In this document: in pieces, positions 16,650 to 23,858 of the stretch
Numbering within the stretch: the first letter of the stretch is position 1
Layout of the letters: every line of letters begins with the position of its first letter
Source of the DNA: JAOPZW01 sp963803375
Lineage (GTDB): Bacteria > Actinomycetota > Thermoleophilia > Solirubrobacterales > Solirubrobacteraceae
Assembly: GCA_963803375.1 (NCBI GenBank)
Contig: CAWDMB010000007.1
Span: forward strand, 62,001-126,000
Direction: 5' to 3'
DNA: 64,000 bases
Program-made: the position numbers and the translations under genes
The notes under the pieces: generated by a model
Seen by the model: the letters and a program-made list of their open reading frames with translations, nothing else
Database searches by the model: none
What the model was told of the DNA's origin: nothing

Positions 16650-16655
16650 AGTCTA
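16650..16655 (-). promoter_or_regulatory. -10 element of fbiC (leaderless)
   Basis: TAGACT on the minus strand, 7 nt before the ATG at 16642, inside the 40-bp gap shared with the divergent binding-protein gene. That gene has its own TATGCT at 16668-16673, 9 nt before its ATG. Confidence 0.5.
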
Positions 16656-16682
16656 GATCGGCCGCCCTATGCTCCGGGCGCG

Positions 16683-17666
16683 ATGCCCGTGCGCCGCGCC
16701 GCCGCCGTGCTCCTCGCGCTGCTCGCGGCCGCGGCGCCGGCGGGCTGCGGGCGGGGCGCCGAGGACCGTCCGGACCGCCCGGCCACCCTCGTGCTGGACT
16801 TCCAGCCCAACGCGGTCCACACCGGCATCTTCCTCGCGCTCCGGCGCGACTTCGACGACGCCGAGGGCGTCGGCCTGCGCGTCCAGCTGCCGTCCTCCTC
16901 GACCGACGCGGTCAAGCTCCTGCTCGCCGGGCGCGCGCAGTTCGCGATCCTCGACATCCACGACCTCGCGCTCGCGCGCGAGCGCGGCCGCGACGTCGTG
17001 GGCGTCATGGCCCTGGTGCAGCGCCCGCTCGCGGCCGTGCTCGCGCAGCCCGGCGTCCGGCGCCCGCGCGAGCTCGAGGGCCGCCGCGCGGGGGTGACCG
17101 GCCTGCCGAGCGACGACGCGGTCCTCGCCTCGGTCGTGCGCGGCGACGGCGGCGACCCCCGGCGGGTGCGCCGGGTGACGATCGGCTTCAACGCCGTGCC
17201 CGCGCTCGTGGGCGGGCGCGTGGACGCGGCCACCGCGTTCTGGGACGTCGAGGGCGTCGCTCTCCGCGCCCGGCGCCCGGGCACGCGCGAGTTCCGCGTG
17301 GACGAGTTCGGAGCGCCGCCGTACCCCGAGCTCGTGCTCGCCACCGCGGCCACGACGCTCGACGACGACCCCGCGCTCGTGCGCGCGACGGTCGCCGCCC
17401 TGCGCCGCGGCTACGAGGAGGCGCTGCGCGACCCCGAGTCGGGCGTCGAGGCCCTGCTCGAGCGCGCTCCCGGCCTCGGCCGCGCCGAGGTGCGGCGCCA
17501 GCTCGACGCGGTCTCCCCCGCCTTCACGGCCGGCGCGCCGCGCTTCGGCGCGCTCCAGCCGGCGATCCTGCGGGTGTGGGCGCGCTGGGAGGCGCGCTTC
17601 GGCATCACGAAGCGCGCTCCCGACGTGGCGGCCGCCTTCCCCGCGCGCGCAGTGGCTGATCGTTGA
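16683..17666 (+). CDS. ABC-type substrate-binding lipoprotein, NMT1/ThiY-like
   Basis: 327 residues. A short signal peptide ends in the lipobox APAGC, so the protein should be anchored outside the membrane. The mature part resembles the NMT1/THI5/SsuA periplasmic-binding class: LDFQPNAVHTGIFLALRRDF near the N-terminus is the typical ThiY opening, followed by two alpha/beta lobes (FAILDIHDLALARERG; GRVDAATAFWDVEGVAL). ThiY proteins bind pyrimidine precursors of thiamine; the true ligand here is unknown. No permease or ATPase gene adjoins it. It is divergent from fbiC across 40 bp. Confidence 0.8.
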   Translation: MPVRRAAAVLLALLAAAAPAGCGRGAEDRPDRPATLVLDFQPNAVHTGIFLALRRDFDDAEGVGLRVQLPSSSTDAVKLLLAGRAQFAILDIHDLALARERGRDVVGVMALVQRPLAAVLAQPGVRRPRELEGRRAGVTGLPSDDAVLASVVRGDGGDPRRVRRVTIGFNAVPALVGGRVDAATAFWDVEGVALRARRPGTREFRVDEFGAPPYPELVLATAATTLDDDPALVRATVAALRRGYEEALRDPESGVEALLERAPGLGRAEVRRQLDAVSPAFTAGAPRFGALQPAILRVWARWEARFGITKRAPDVAAAFPARAVADR

Positions 17667-17746
17667 TCTCCGCGTCGGAGCGAGCGCTGCTCGTGCGGCT
17701 CGCGAGGCCGAGGTCCCACGAGCGCCGACCTTCCGGGCGTGGGCGC

Positions 17747-18109
17747 TCAACCGCCCTCGACGAGGCGGCCGACGAGCTCGGCCCCCTCGCGCGCCATGCG
17801 CGAGCGGGGCACCACCTGGTCGAAGCCCGCCTCGAGGGCGCGCTCGCGGACCTCGGGCTCGACGTGCGCGAAGAAGCCGAGCGTGCGCACGCCGTGCAGC
17901 TCGCCGCCGGTGGCGAGCGTGTCGCGCAGGCCGACGCCGTCGAACGCCTCGGTGGTGAGGTCGACGACGAGGACGTCGATGCCGCCGACCTCGTCCCACG
18001 CCTCGACCTCGGACGTGACCAGGTCGACCTCGTGGCCGGCGGCCTCGAGCGAGGCCCGGACGCGCGAGCCGAAGAGAAGGTCGGGGATCAGCGCTGCGAC
18101 GCGCGCCAT
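17747..18109 (-). CDS. small protein with degenerate receiver-like fold
   Basis: 120 residues, not recognised as a named family. The pattern of strands and helices fits a CheY-like receiver: AALIPDLLFGSRVRASLEAAGHEV (first strand and helix, given as residues 4-27), DVLVVDLT with an Asp at the phospho-acceptor-like position, and a late FFAHVEPEVRERALEAGFDQVV segment. The acidic pair after strand 1 that binds Mg in real receivers is missing, so this is probably a pseudo-receiver. Its ATG at 18109 overlaps the TGA of the upstream hypothetical gene, showing translational coupling. Confidence 0.65.
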   Translation of the reverse strand: MARVAALIPDLLFGSRVRASLEAAGHEVDLVTSEVEAWDEVGGIDVLVVDLTTEAFDGVGLRDTLATGGELHGVRTLGFFAHVEPEVRERALEAGFDQVVPRSRMAREGAELVGRLVEGG

Positions 18110-18471
18110 CACTGCGCGCGCAGGCGCTTGAAGTCGCGCCTGACGGACTCGGGCCGGCCCCACATCTGGACGACCTCCGAGCGGCCCGCGCGGACCTCGC
18201 GGACGGCGAGCTCGCCCTCGAAGCCGGCCTGGTCCAGGAGCGCCAGCGTCCCGTGCACGACCGGCGCGGCCGCCGCGTGGCCGAAGCGGTGGGCGACGAG
18301 CAGACGCCAGTGCCAGTCGTGCTCGGAGTAGGGCTGGGCGTTGACCTGCACGAGGTAGGTCGCGGCCTCGATGTAGCGCGACTCGTCGAAGATCCGCAGG
18401 TCGAGCTCGAGGTCGGTCCAGTCGTCGGGCAACGAGTCGACGACCTGCTGGAAGGTCTCCGCTAGCGCCAT
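18109..18471 (-). CDS. conserved-looking hypothetical protein
   Basis: 120 residues, cytoplasmic, no signal or membrane helix. It opens MALAETFQQVVDSLPDDWTD and is rich in acidic and aromatic residues (YSEHDWHWRLLVAHRFGHA). I do not recognise it. It starts 13 bp after the mntH stop in the same direction and its stop overlaps the start of the pseudo-receiver gene, so the two may form a functional pair, possibly on the mntR-mntH transcript. Confidence 0.6.
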   Translation of the reverse strand: MALAETFQQVVDSLPDDWTDLELDLRIFDESRYIEAATYLVQVNAQPYSEHDWHWRLLVAHRFGHAAAAPVVHGTLALLDQAGFEGELAVREVRAGRSEVVQMWGRPESVRRDFKRLRAQ

Positions 18472-18484
18472 CGGGAGCGCCAGC

Positions 18485-19768
18485 CTAAAGGATCGTCTGG
18501 TAGAGCAGGAACGCGTTCAGCGCGATGATGAGCGCCGCGACGACGACGGCGAGCGCGGTCGTCAGGCCGCGGTTGACGAAGGCGCCCATGACCTCGCGCC
18601 GGCGCGTGAGGAGCACGAGCGGCACGAGCGCGAACGGAATCCCGAAGCTCAGCAGGACCTGGCTGATGACGAGCGAGCGCGACGGGTCGAGGCCGAGCGC
18701 GAGCACGACGAGGGCGGGCGTCATCGTCACCGCGCGCCGCAGCGCGAGCGGGATCGTGCGGGCGATGAACCCCTGCATGACGACCTGGCCGGCGTAGGTC
18801 CCGACGCTCGAGCTCGCGAAGCCCGAGGCGAGCAGCGCGAGCGCGAAGGCGAGCGCCGCGCCGTCCCCGACGAGCGACCCGAAGCCGGCGTGGGCGTCCT
18901 CGATCGATTCGATGTCCGACAGCCCGCTCGTGTGGAAGAGCGAGGCGGCGATGATCAGCATCGACATGTTCACGAGGCCGGCCAGCCCCATCGCGAGGGT
19001 GACGTCGATGCGGCCGAGGCGGATGAGACGCCGGCGCTCGCCGTCGTCGCGGGTGGGGATCCGCCCCTGCGTCAGCGCCGAGTGCAGGTAGATGACGTGG
19101 GGCATGACCGTCGCCCCGAGGATCGCCGTCGCCAGCAGGACCGAATCGGTCCCGGCGAAGCCCGGGATGAATCCGCGGGCCGCGCCGCCCGCGTCGAAGC
19201 CGATCCGCAGCGTGTCGTAGAGGAAGCCGAGGATGATGAGGCCGAGCAGGCCGGCGATGGCGGCCTCGAAGCGCCGGTAGCCCTTGGCCTGCAGCGCGAG
19301 GATGCCGAAGGCCACGACGGCGGTGATGAGCCCCGCGGGGAAGAGCGGGACGCCGAAGAGCAGGTTCAGCGCGATCGCCGCGCCGACGAACTCGGCGAGG
19401 TCGGTCGCCATCGCGATGACCTCGGCCTGGACCCAGAGGCCCCAGCTCACCGGGCGCGGGAAGTGCTCGCGGCACAGCTCCGGCAGGTTGCGCCCGGTGG
19501 CGATGCCCACCTTCGCCGAGAGGTTCTGGATCAGCATCGCCATCAGGTTGGCCGCGAGCAGCACCCAGATCAGCAGGTAGCCGTACCTCGCGCCGCCGGC
19601 GATGTTCGTGGCGAAGTTGCCCGGATCGACGTAGGCCACGCAGGCCACGAACGCCGGGCCGAGGATCGCGAGCGTGCCGCGCAGGCGCCCGCGGGAGCGC
19701 AGGAGCTGGAGCGGGCTGGGCTCCTGGAGCACCCCCGCCTGGGGCAGCGCGGCGACCTGCTCGCTCAT
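18485..19768 (-). CDS. mntH: Nramp-family divalent metal transporter (manganese)
   Basis: 427 residues with about 11 hydrophobic helices. The Nramp metal-site motifs are intact: DPGNFATNIAGG in helix 1 and the broken-helix-6 motif ATVMPHVIYLHSAL. Family members use the proton gradient to import Mn(II) or Fe(II). Its ATG at 19768 overlaps the stop of the DtxR/MntR-type regulator, and that regulator carries manganese-type ligands, so MntH is the best call rather than an iron transporter. Confidence 0.92.
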   Translation of the reverse strand: MSEQVAALPQAGVLQEPSPLQLLRSRGRLRGTLAILGPAFVACVAYVDPGNFATNIAGGARYGYLLIWVLLAANLMAMLIQNLSAKVGIATGRNLPELCREHFPRPVSWGLWVQAEVIAMATDLAEFVGAAIALNLLFGVPLFPAGLITAVVAFGILALQAKGYRRFEAAIAGLLGLIILGFLYDTLRIGFDAGGAARGFIPGFAGTDSVLLATAILGATVMPHVIYLHSALTQGRIPTRDDGERRRLIRLGRIDVTLAMGLAGLVNMSMLIIAASLFHTSGLSDIESIEDAHAGFGSLVGDGAALAFALALLASGFASSSVGTYAGQVVMQGFIARTIPLALRRAVTMTPALVVLALGLDPSRSLVISQVLLSFGIPFALVPLVLLTRRREVMGAFVNRGLTTALAVVVAALIIALNAFLLYQTIL

Positions 19769-20433
19769 CGCTCGCGCTCCACGCGCATCGCGCGCGCCAG
19801 CCCGCCGCCGAGGACGTGGACCTCGGGCGAGCCCGCGAAGCGCGCGAACGTCGGCCCGTCGAAGGGCTGGCGGTCGACGACCTCGAGCGTCGCGCCGGGG
19901 GCGATCCCACGGTCGGCCAGGTAGCGCAGCATGTCGGGGTCGGAGTCCGAGACGCGCACGAACGTCCCGCGCGCGGCGGGCTCGAGCTCGGCGAGCGAGC
20001 AGGTCGGCGTCTCCTCCACGCGCAGGTCGGGCGTCGGGATCGGGTCGCCGTGCGGGTCGCGGGTCGGGTTCCCGAGCTTGGCGGCGATCAGCGCCTCGAG
20101 CTCCTCGGAGAGCACGTGCTCGAGGACCTCGGCCTCGGCGTGCACGCGATCCCAGGGAACGTCGAGCGTCTCGGCCAGGTAGGTCTCGAGCAGACGGTGG
20201 TGACGCAGGGTCTCCAGCGCGACGCGCCGCCCGGCGTCGGTGAGCTTGACGCCGTGGTAGGGGACGTGGAGCACGAAGCCGAGCTCGTCGAGCCGCTTGA
20301 CCATGCCCGAGGCCGACGCGGCGGTCACGTGCAGGCGCTCGGCGAGCGCGTTCGTGCTCACCGGGCCCTGGCGGCGCTGCTCGAGGGCGTAGATCGCCTT
20401 CGCGTAGTCCTCGACTGCAGATGACGTGAGCAC
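19765..20433 (-). CDS. mntR: DtxR/MntR-family metalloregulator, probably manganese-responsive
   Basis: 222 residues: winged helix-turn-helix (about 1-65), dimerisation domain and a C-terminal FeoA/SH3-like domain (about 150-220), the long IdeR-like architecture. The metal ligands can be read: His79, Glu83, His98, Glu105 and His106 match DtxR numbering, but the DtxR Cys102 is Glu102 and the position of DtxR Met10 is Asp9. These two changes are those found in MntR, so manganese selectivity is inferred despite the iron-type three-domain build. GTG start at 20433 with CATAAT 8 nt upstream. It overlaps mntH and probably represses both genes when Mn is abundant. Confidence 0.85.
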   Translation of the reverse strand: MLTSSAVEDYAKAIYALEQRRQGPVSTNALAERLHVTAASASGMVKRLDELGFVLHVPYHGVKLTDAGRRVALETLRHHRLLETYLAETLDVPWDRVHAEAEVLEHVLSEELEALIAAKLGNPTRDPHGDPIPTPDLRVEETPTCSLAELEPAARGTFVRVSDSDPDMLRYLADRGIAPGATLEVVDRQPFDGPTFARFAGSPEVHVLGGGLARAMRVERER

Positions 20434-20441
20434 GATCTCAG

Positions 20442-20457
20442 ATTATGGCACACCTAA
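20442..20457 (-). promoter_or_regulatory. mntR promoter overlapped by a DtxR/MntR-type box
   Basis: The minus strand reads TTAGGTGTGCCATAA at 20457-20443, an interrupted palindrome like DtxR-family operators (TTAGG...CC.TAA). CATAAT (20447-20442) within it fits a -10, 8 nt before the GTG of mntR, so the repressor would occlude its own promoter. Confidence 0.55.
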
Positions 20458-20483
20458 ACCTCGGCCGTCGCGCGGCCGCGCTC

Positions 20484-20489
20484 TAACCT
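20484..20489 (+). promoter_or_regulatory. -10 element of the ygfZ-like gene (leaderless)
   Basis: TAACCT followed by 7 nt and the GTG start at 20497. It lies back to back with the mntR promoter in a 63-bp intergenic region. Confidence 0.45.
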
Positions 20490-20496
20490 GGGGTGC

Positions 20497-21444
20497 GTGA
20501 CCGCCACGCTCGCCGCGCCCGCCGCCGCCTATCGGGCCCTGACCGAGGACGTCGCGCTCGTCGACCGCTCCGAGCGCGGCAAGCTCGCGCTCGCCGGCCC
20601 CGAGGCCAAGGCCTTCCTCAACGGTCAGGTCTCCAACGACGTCGAGGCGCTCGGCGCCGGCACGGGCCTCTACGCGACGTTCCTCACGCCGAAGGGCAAG
20701 ATGCTCGGCGACTTGCGCGTGCTCGACCTCGGAGACGAGCTGTGGCTCGACACCGAGCGCGCGGCGCTGCAGGCCCTCTTCGACCTCATCCGCCGCGGCA
20801 CGGTCGGCTGGCGGGCCGAGCTGTACAAGCGCACGGTCCAGCAGGCGCTGCTCTCGCTCGTGGGCCCGCGCGCGGGCGCCGCGACGGGCGCCGAGGACCT
20901 CGCGCCCGAGCACGCGAGCCGGCGCGCGACGCTCGGCGGCGCCCCGGTCGTGCTCGTGGCGACCGACCTCGGCGTCGACGTCATCTGCGAGGCCGACGAC
21001 GCCGGCCGGGTGCGCGCGGCGCTCGACGTGCCCGAGGCGCCGGAGGCCGTGGCCGAGATCGTCCGCGTCGAGTCCGGGCGCCCGCGGTTCGGCGTCGAGC
21101 TCGACAACTCCGTCATCCCGCAGGAGGCCGGGCTCAACGAGCGCGCCGTGAGCTTCACGAAGGGCTGCTACGTCGGGCAGGAGACCGTCGCGCGCCTGCA
21201 CTGGCGCGGCAAGCCCAACCGCCACCTGCGCGGGCTGTGCCTATCGGCGCCCGCCGCGCCGGGCGACGTCCTGCGCGCCGGCGAGCGCGAGGTCGGGCAC
21301 GTGGGCAGCGCCGTCGTCTCACCGCGCCTGGGTCCGATCGCGCTCGCGCTCGTGCGCCGCGAGGTCCAGCCCGGCGACACGATCGCCGTCGGCCCGGCGG
21401 CGGCCGCAGCCACCGCCGTCGAGCTGCCGTTCAGGCCGCGCTGA
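20497..21444 (+). CDS. ygfZ: YgfZ/GcvT-family folate-binding protein
   Basis: 315 residues. The hallmark KGCYVGQETVAR motif with its conserved cysteine is at about residue 225, and the N-terminal half has the GcvT-like fold (FLNGQVSNDV; FLTPKGKMLGDLRV). YgfZ proteins bind tetrahydrofolate and support assembly or repair of certain Fe-S enzymes such as MiaB. Glycine-cleavage T protein itself is less likely because of this motif and because no gcvH/gcvP genes are near. GTG start, apparently leaderless. Its 3' end overlaps the convergent nuclease gene by 14 bp. Confidence 0.88.
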   Translation: MTATLAAPAAAYRALTEDVALVDRSERGKLALAGPEAKAFLNGQVSNDVEALGAGTGLYATFLTPKGKMLGDLRVLDLGDELWLDTERAALQALFDLIRRGTVGWRAELYKRTVQQALLSLVGPRAGAATGAEDLAPEHASRRATLGGAPVVLVATDLGVDVICEADDAGRVRAALDVPEAPEAVAEIVRVESGRPRFGVELDNSVIPQEAGLNERAVSFTKGCYVGQETVARLHWRGKPNRHLRGLCLSAPAAPGDVLRAGEREVGHVGSAVVSPRLGPIALALVRREVQPGDTIAVGPAAAAATAVELPFRPR

Positions 21445-23098
21445 GGAAGCGCTCGACGTCACCGCGCCCCAGGTCGCGGCGCAGCGCGAGCGCCGGCGCG
21501 TCGTGGGCGTCGAGCCACGTCGCGACGATCCGCGCCTCCTCGACCTCGTCCGGGGCCAGGCACGCCGTCGCGCCGGTCCCGTCGCCGCCGCGCAGCGCGT
21601 GGCGGGTGCGCTCGAGGACGTCGTCGACGGGCCCGAGCGGCCCCCAGTCGACGACCCGCCCGCCCACGAGCCAGAAGGCGTCGAAGCGCCCGCCACGCGG
21701 GTGCTCGGCCAGCACGAGGCGCGCTCGCGCGTGCGTCGCCGCCAGGACGCCGCCGAGGCGTTCGAGCAGCTCGGCGAGGCGCGCACGGCGCCGGTGCAGC
21801 CACGCCGCCCGCTCGAAGGCCCGCGCCACCGCGGCGGCCCGCATCTGCGCTTCGAGATGGGCGAGCAGCGCGGCGCCTCCGTCCGCGCCGCCGGTGAAGA
21901 GCGCGAGTGCCTCGTCGAGCCGGCGGCGGTAGAGGTTGGGGTCGAGGTCGCCGAGGCAGGGCGAGAGGCAGCGGCCCATCTGGCCGTACGCGCTGGGCCA
22001 GTCGCGGCGCGCGAGCTTGCGCGGGCAGTGGCGCAGGCCGAAGAGCGAGTTGAGCTGCTCCACCAGCTCGACCGCCGCCGCGCGGCCGCGTAGCGGCCCG
22101 ACGCTGACCGCGCGCCCGGCGGCCGGCGCCGGGGCGACCTCGAGCACCGGATAGGCGATGTCGAGGCGGCAGCGCAGGTAGACGTAGCGGTCGACGTGCT
22201 TCAGGCGCGCGTTGCCGGGCGGCCGCAGGCGCTTGACGAGGCGGCTCTCCAGCAGCAGCGCGCCGAGCTCGGAGTGCGTGACCTCGTGCTCGACCGTCTC
22301 GGCCTGCGCGACCCAGGCGCCCTCGTGCGCGGAGGGGGCGAAGTGCGCGCGGGCGCGGCTGCGCACGTTGACCGACTTGCCGACGTAGAGCACCTGGCCC
22401 TCGCCGTTGCGCACGACGTAGACGCCGGGGTCGTCGGAGAGGTGGCCGAGCTCGGGCTGCCGGCGACGCCCACGCCCGCGCCCGCGCCCGTCGGTGGCCC
22501 CGGCCCGCGTCCGCCGCGGCCGGGACGGGCGCAGGAGCGCGAGCGCGTCGGCCACGGTGGCGGCGTTCGCGCACAGGCGCGCGAAGAGCGCGCAGAAGAC
22601 GCGCGCGCACGTCTCGGCGTCGGCGAGCGCGCGATGGCTGACCTCCACCTCGATGCCCAGCGACTCGGCCAGCGGCCGCAGCCGGCGCTGGCGGGCGAGC
22701 GGGTGCAGCCGGCGCGCGAGCGCCACCGTGCACAGCACGGGCGGCTCCGTCCAGGCGACGCCCGCCCGCGCGAAGGCCTGGCGCAGGACCCGCCGGTCGA
22801 AGGACGCGCTGTGGGCGACGAGGACCCGGCCAGCCAGGCGCTCGGCGAGCTCGGGCAGCACGAGCTCGGCGGGCGGGGCCGCGTCGACCATTGCCTGCGT
22901 GATCCCCGTGAAGCGCTGGATCCCGCGCGAGAGCGTCGCGCGGACGCCGAGCAGCGTCTCCCAGCGGTCGTGGAGCTCCCCGCCGCCGACGAGCACCGCG
23001 CCGACCTCCGTGAGCTCGCAGGCGTCGCCGGCGAGGCCGTTGGTCTCGGTGTCGACGGCGACGAACTCCGCGGTGCGCAGGGCCTGGTCGAGGTCCAT
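21431..23098 (-). CDS. DnaQ-like exonuclease fused to UvrC/Cho-like GIY-YIG nuclease
   Basis: 555 residues with two nuclease domains. Residues about 8-175 form a DEDDh exonuclease: VAVDTETNG, AHSASFDRRVL, and HRALADAETCARV with its His and Asp. After a basic linker, residues about 215-300 hold a GIY-YIG domain (DPGVYVVRNGEG, VLYVGKSVNVRSRARAHF) as in UvrC's 3'-incision half or Cho. The C-terminal 250 residues have UvrC-like features, including cysteines at LRHCPRKL and MGRCLSPCLG that may bind a metal or Fe-S cluster. This fusion occurs in actinobacteria and probably acts in repair, though its task is unclear. ATG at 23098 chosen because the exonuclease core begins about ten residues later. 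Confidence 0.88.
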   Translation of the reverse strand: MDLDQALRTAEFVAVDTETNGLAGDACELTEVGAVLVGGGELHDRWETLLGVRATLSRGIQRFTGITQAMVDAAPPAELVLPELAERLAGRVLVAHSASFDRRVLRQAFARAGVAWTEPPVLCTVALARRLHPLARQRRLRPLAESLGIEVEVSHRALADAETCARVFCALFARLCANAATVADALALLRPSRPRRTRAGATDGRGRGRGRRRQPELGHLSDDPGVYVVRNGEGQVLYVGKSVNVRSRARAHFAPSAHEGAWVAQAETVEHEVTHSELGALLLESRLVKRLRPPGNARLKHVDRYVYLRCRLDIAYPVLEVAPAPAAGRAVSVGPLRGRAAAVELVEQLNSLFGLRHCPRKLARRDWPSAYGQMGRCLSPCLGDLDPNLYRRRLDEALALFTGGADGGAALLAHLEAQMRAAAVARAFERAAWLHRRRARLAELLERLGGVLAATHARARLVLAEHPRGGRFDAFWLVGGRVVDWGPLGPVDDVLERTRHALRGGDGTGATACLAPDEVEEARIVATWLDAHDAPALALRRDLGRGDVERFLSAA

Positions 23099-23186
23099 CC
23101 GCCGCGTGGTGTACGCCGCGGCCCGGACGCCACGCACGGAGCGTTGCAGGCGTGGTCCGCCGGAGCTGCGGGTAGCCTGGCGGCTC

Positions 23187-23372
23187 ATGGCGAAGGCCAC
23201 CGAAGGCGCGACGGAGCGGGCGACCGCCGAGAGCGCGGCCTGGCGGGCCTACGCCGCGTCGCTGCGCCACCTCGACGGGCCCGACTACGACGAGGCCGAG
23301 CGGCGCTCGTGGGAGCTCCTGCAGCGCCAACTGCGGGAGATCGCCGCTCGTGACGCGCCCGCCACGGGATAG
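23187..23372 (+). CDS. small hypothetical protein, 61 residues
   Basis: A short, helical, charged protein (MAKATEGATERATAES...), not recognised. TAGCCT lies 8 nt before the ATG, the same leaderless-promoter geometry as many neighbours, which supports it as real. It overlaps or precedes the following lipoprotein gene, depending on that gene's start. Confidence 0.5.
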   Translation: MAKATEGATERATAESAAWRAYAASLRHLDGPDYDEAERRSWELLQRQLREIAARDAPATG

Positions 23373-23424
23373 GCTCCCGCGACTGGCGCCGCCCGACGTC
23401 GCGGCGCGGGCGGGAACGATCGGG

Positions 23425-23856
23425 GTGCGCGGACGACAGGGCAGGGTGCTCACCGCGGCGGCGCTGGCGGCGCTCGCCGCCGGCGGGTGCGGGCAGAGCA
23501 CGGAGCGGCGCAACGCCGACCGCCCGCCGGCGCCGATCACGATCACCGCGTCGGTCGCCCCCGACCGGGTCTCCGTCTCGCCGGGGAGCTTCGGCGCCGG
23601 GCCCGTCCGGCTGATCGTCGTCAACCAGACGAGCGCCGCCCAGCAGGTGACGCTCGAGAGCGCGCTCGCGCCCGGCGAGGGCCCGGGGATCCGTCAGCAG
23701 ACCGCGCCGATCAATCCGCAGGACACGGCCACGCTGGCCGCCGACGTCCGTCCCGGCCGCTACACGGTCAGCGTCCGCGGGGACGCGATCGGGCGGGCGA
23801 CGCTGCGCGTGGGCGACGACCGCCCGAGCGCGCAGGGCGATCTCCTGCAGCCGTAG
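23425..23856 (+). CDS. putative secreted lipoprotein
   Basis: 143 residues. A signal peptide (basic VRGRQGR, then a run of Ala/Leu) ends in the lipobox LAAGGC, so Cys22 should be lipidated. The mature part resembles a beta-sandwich: VSVSPGSFGAGPVRLIVVNQTS and DVRPGRYTVSV suggest a cupredoxin-like or immunoglobulin-like fold, but no copper ligands are obvious. I chose the GTG at 23425 over the in-frame GTG at 23350, which would add 25 residues before the basic region and overlap the preceding gene. Function unknown. Confidence 0.65.
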   Translation: MRGRQGRVLTAAALAALAAGGCGQSTERRNADRPPAPITITASVAPDRVSVSPGSFGAGPVRLIVVNQTSAAQQVTLESALAPGEGPGIRQQTAPINPQDTATLAADVRPGRYTVSVRGDAIGRATLRVGDDRPSAQGDLLQP

Positions 23857-23858
23857 CG

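Noticed and set aside
14453..17659. Plus-strand frame of 1068 residues across fbiC and the binding-protein gene
   Set aside because: It runs antisense to fbiC and out of frame with the lipoprotein, low in complexity, with no domain. It is an artefact of high GC.
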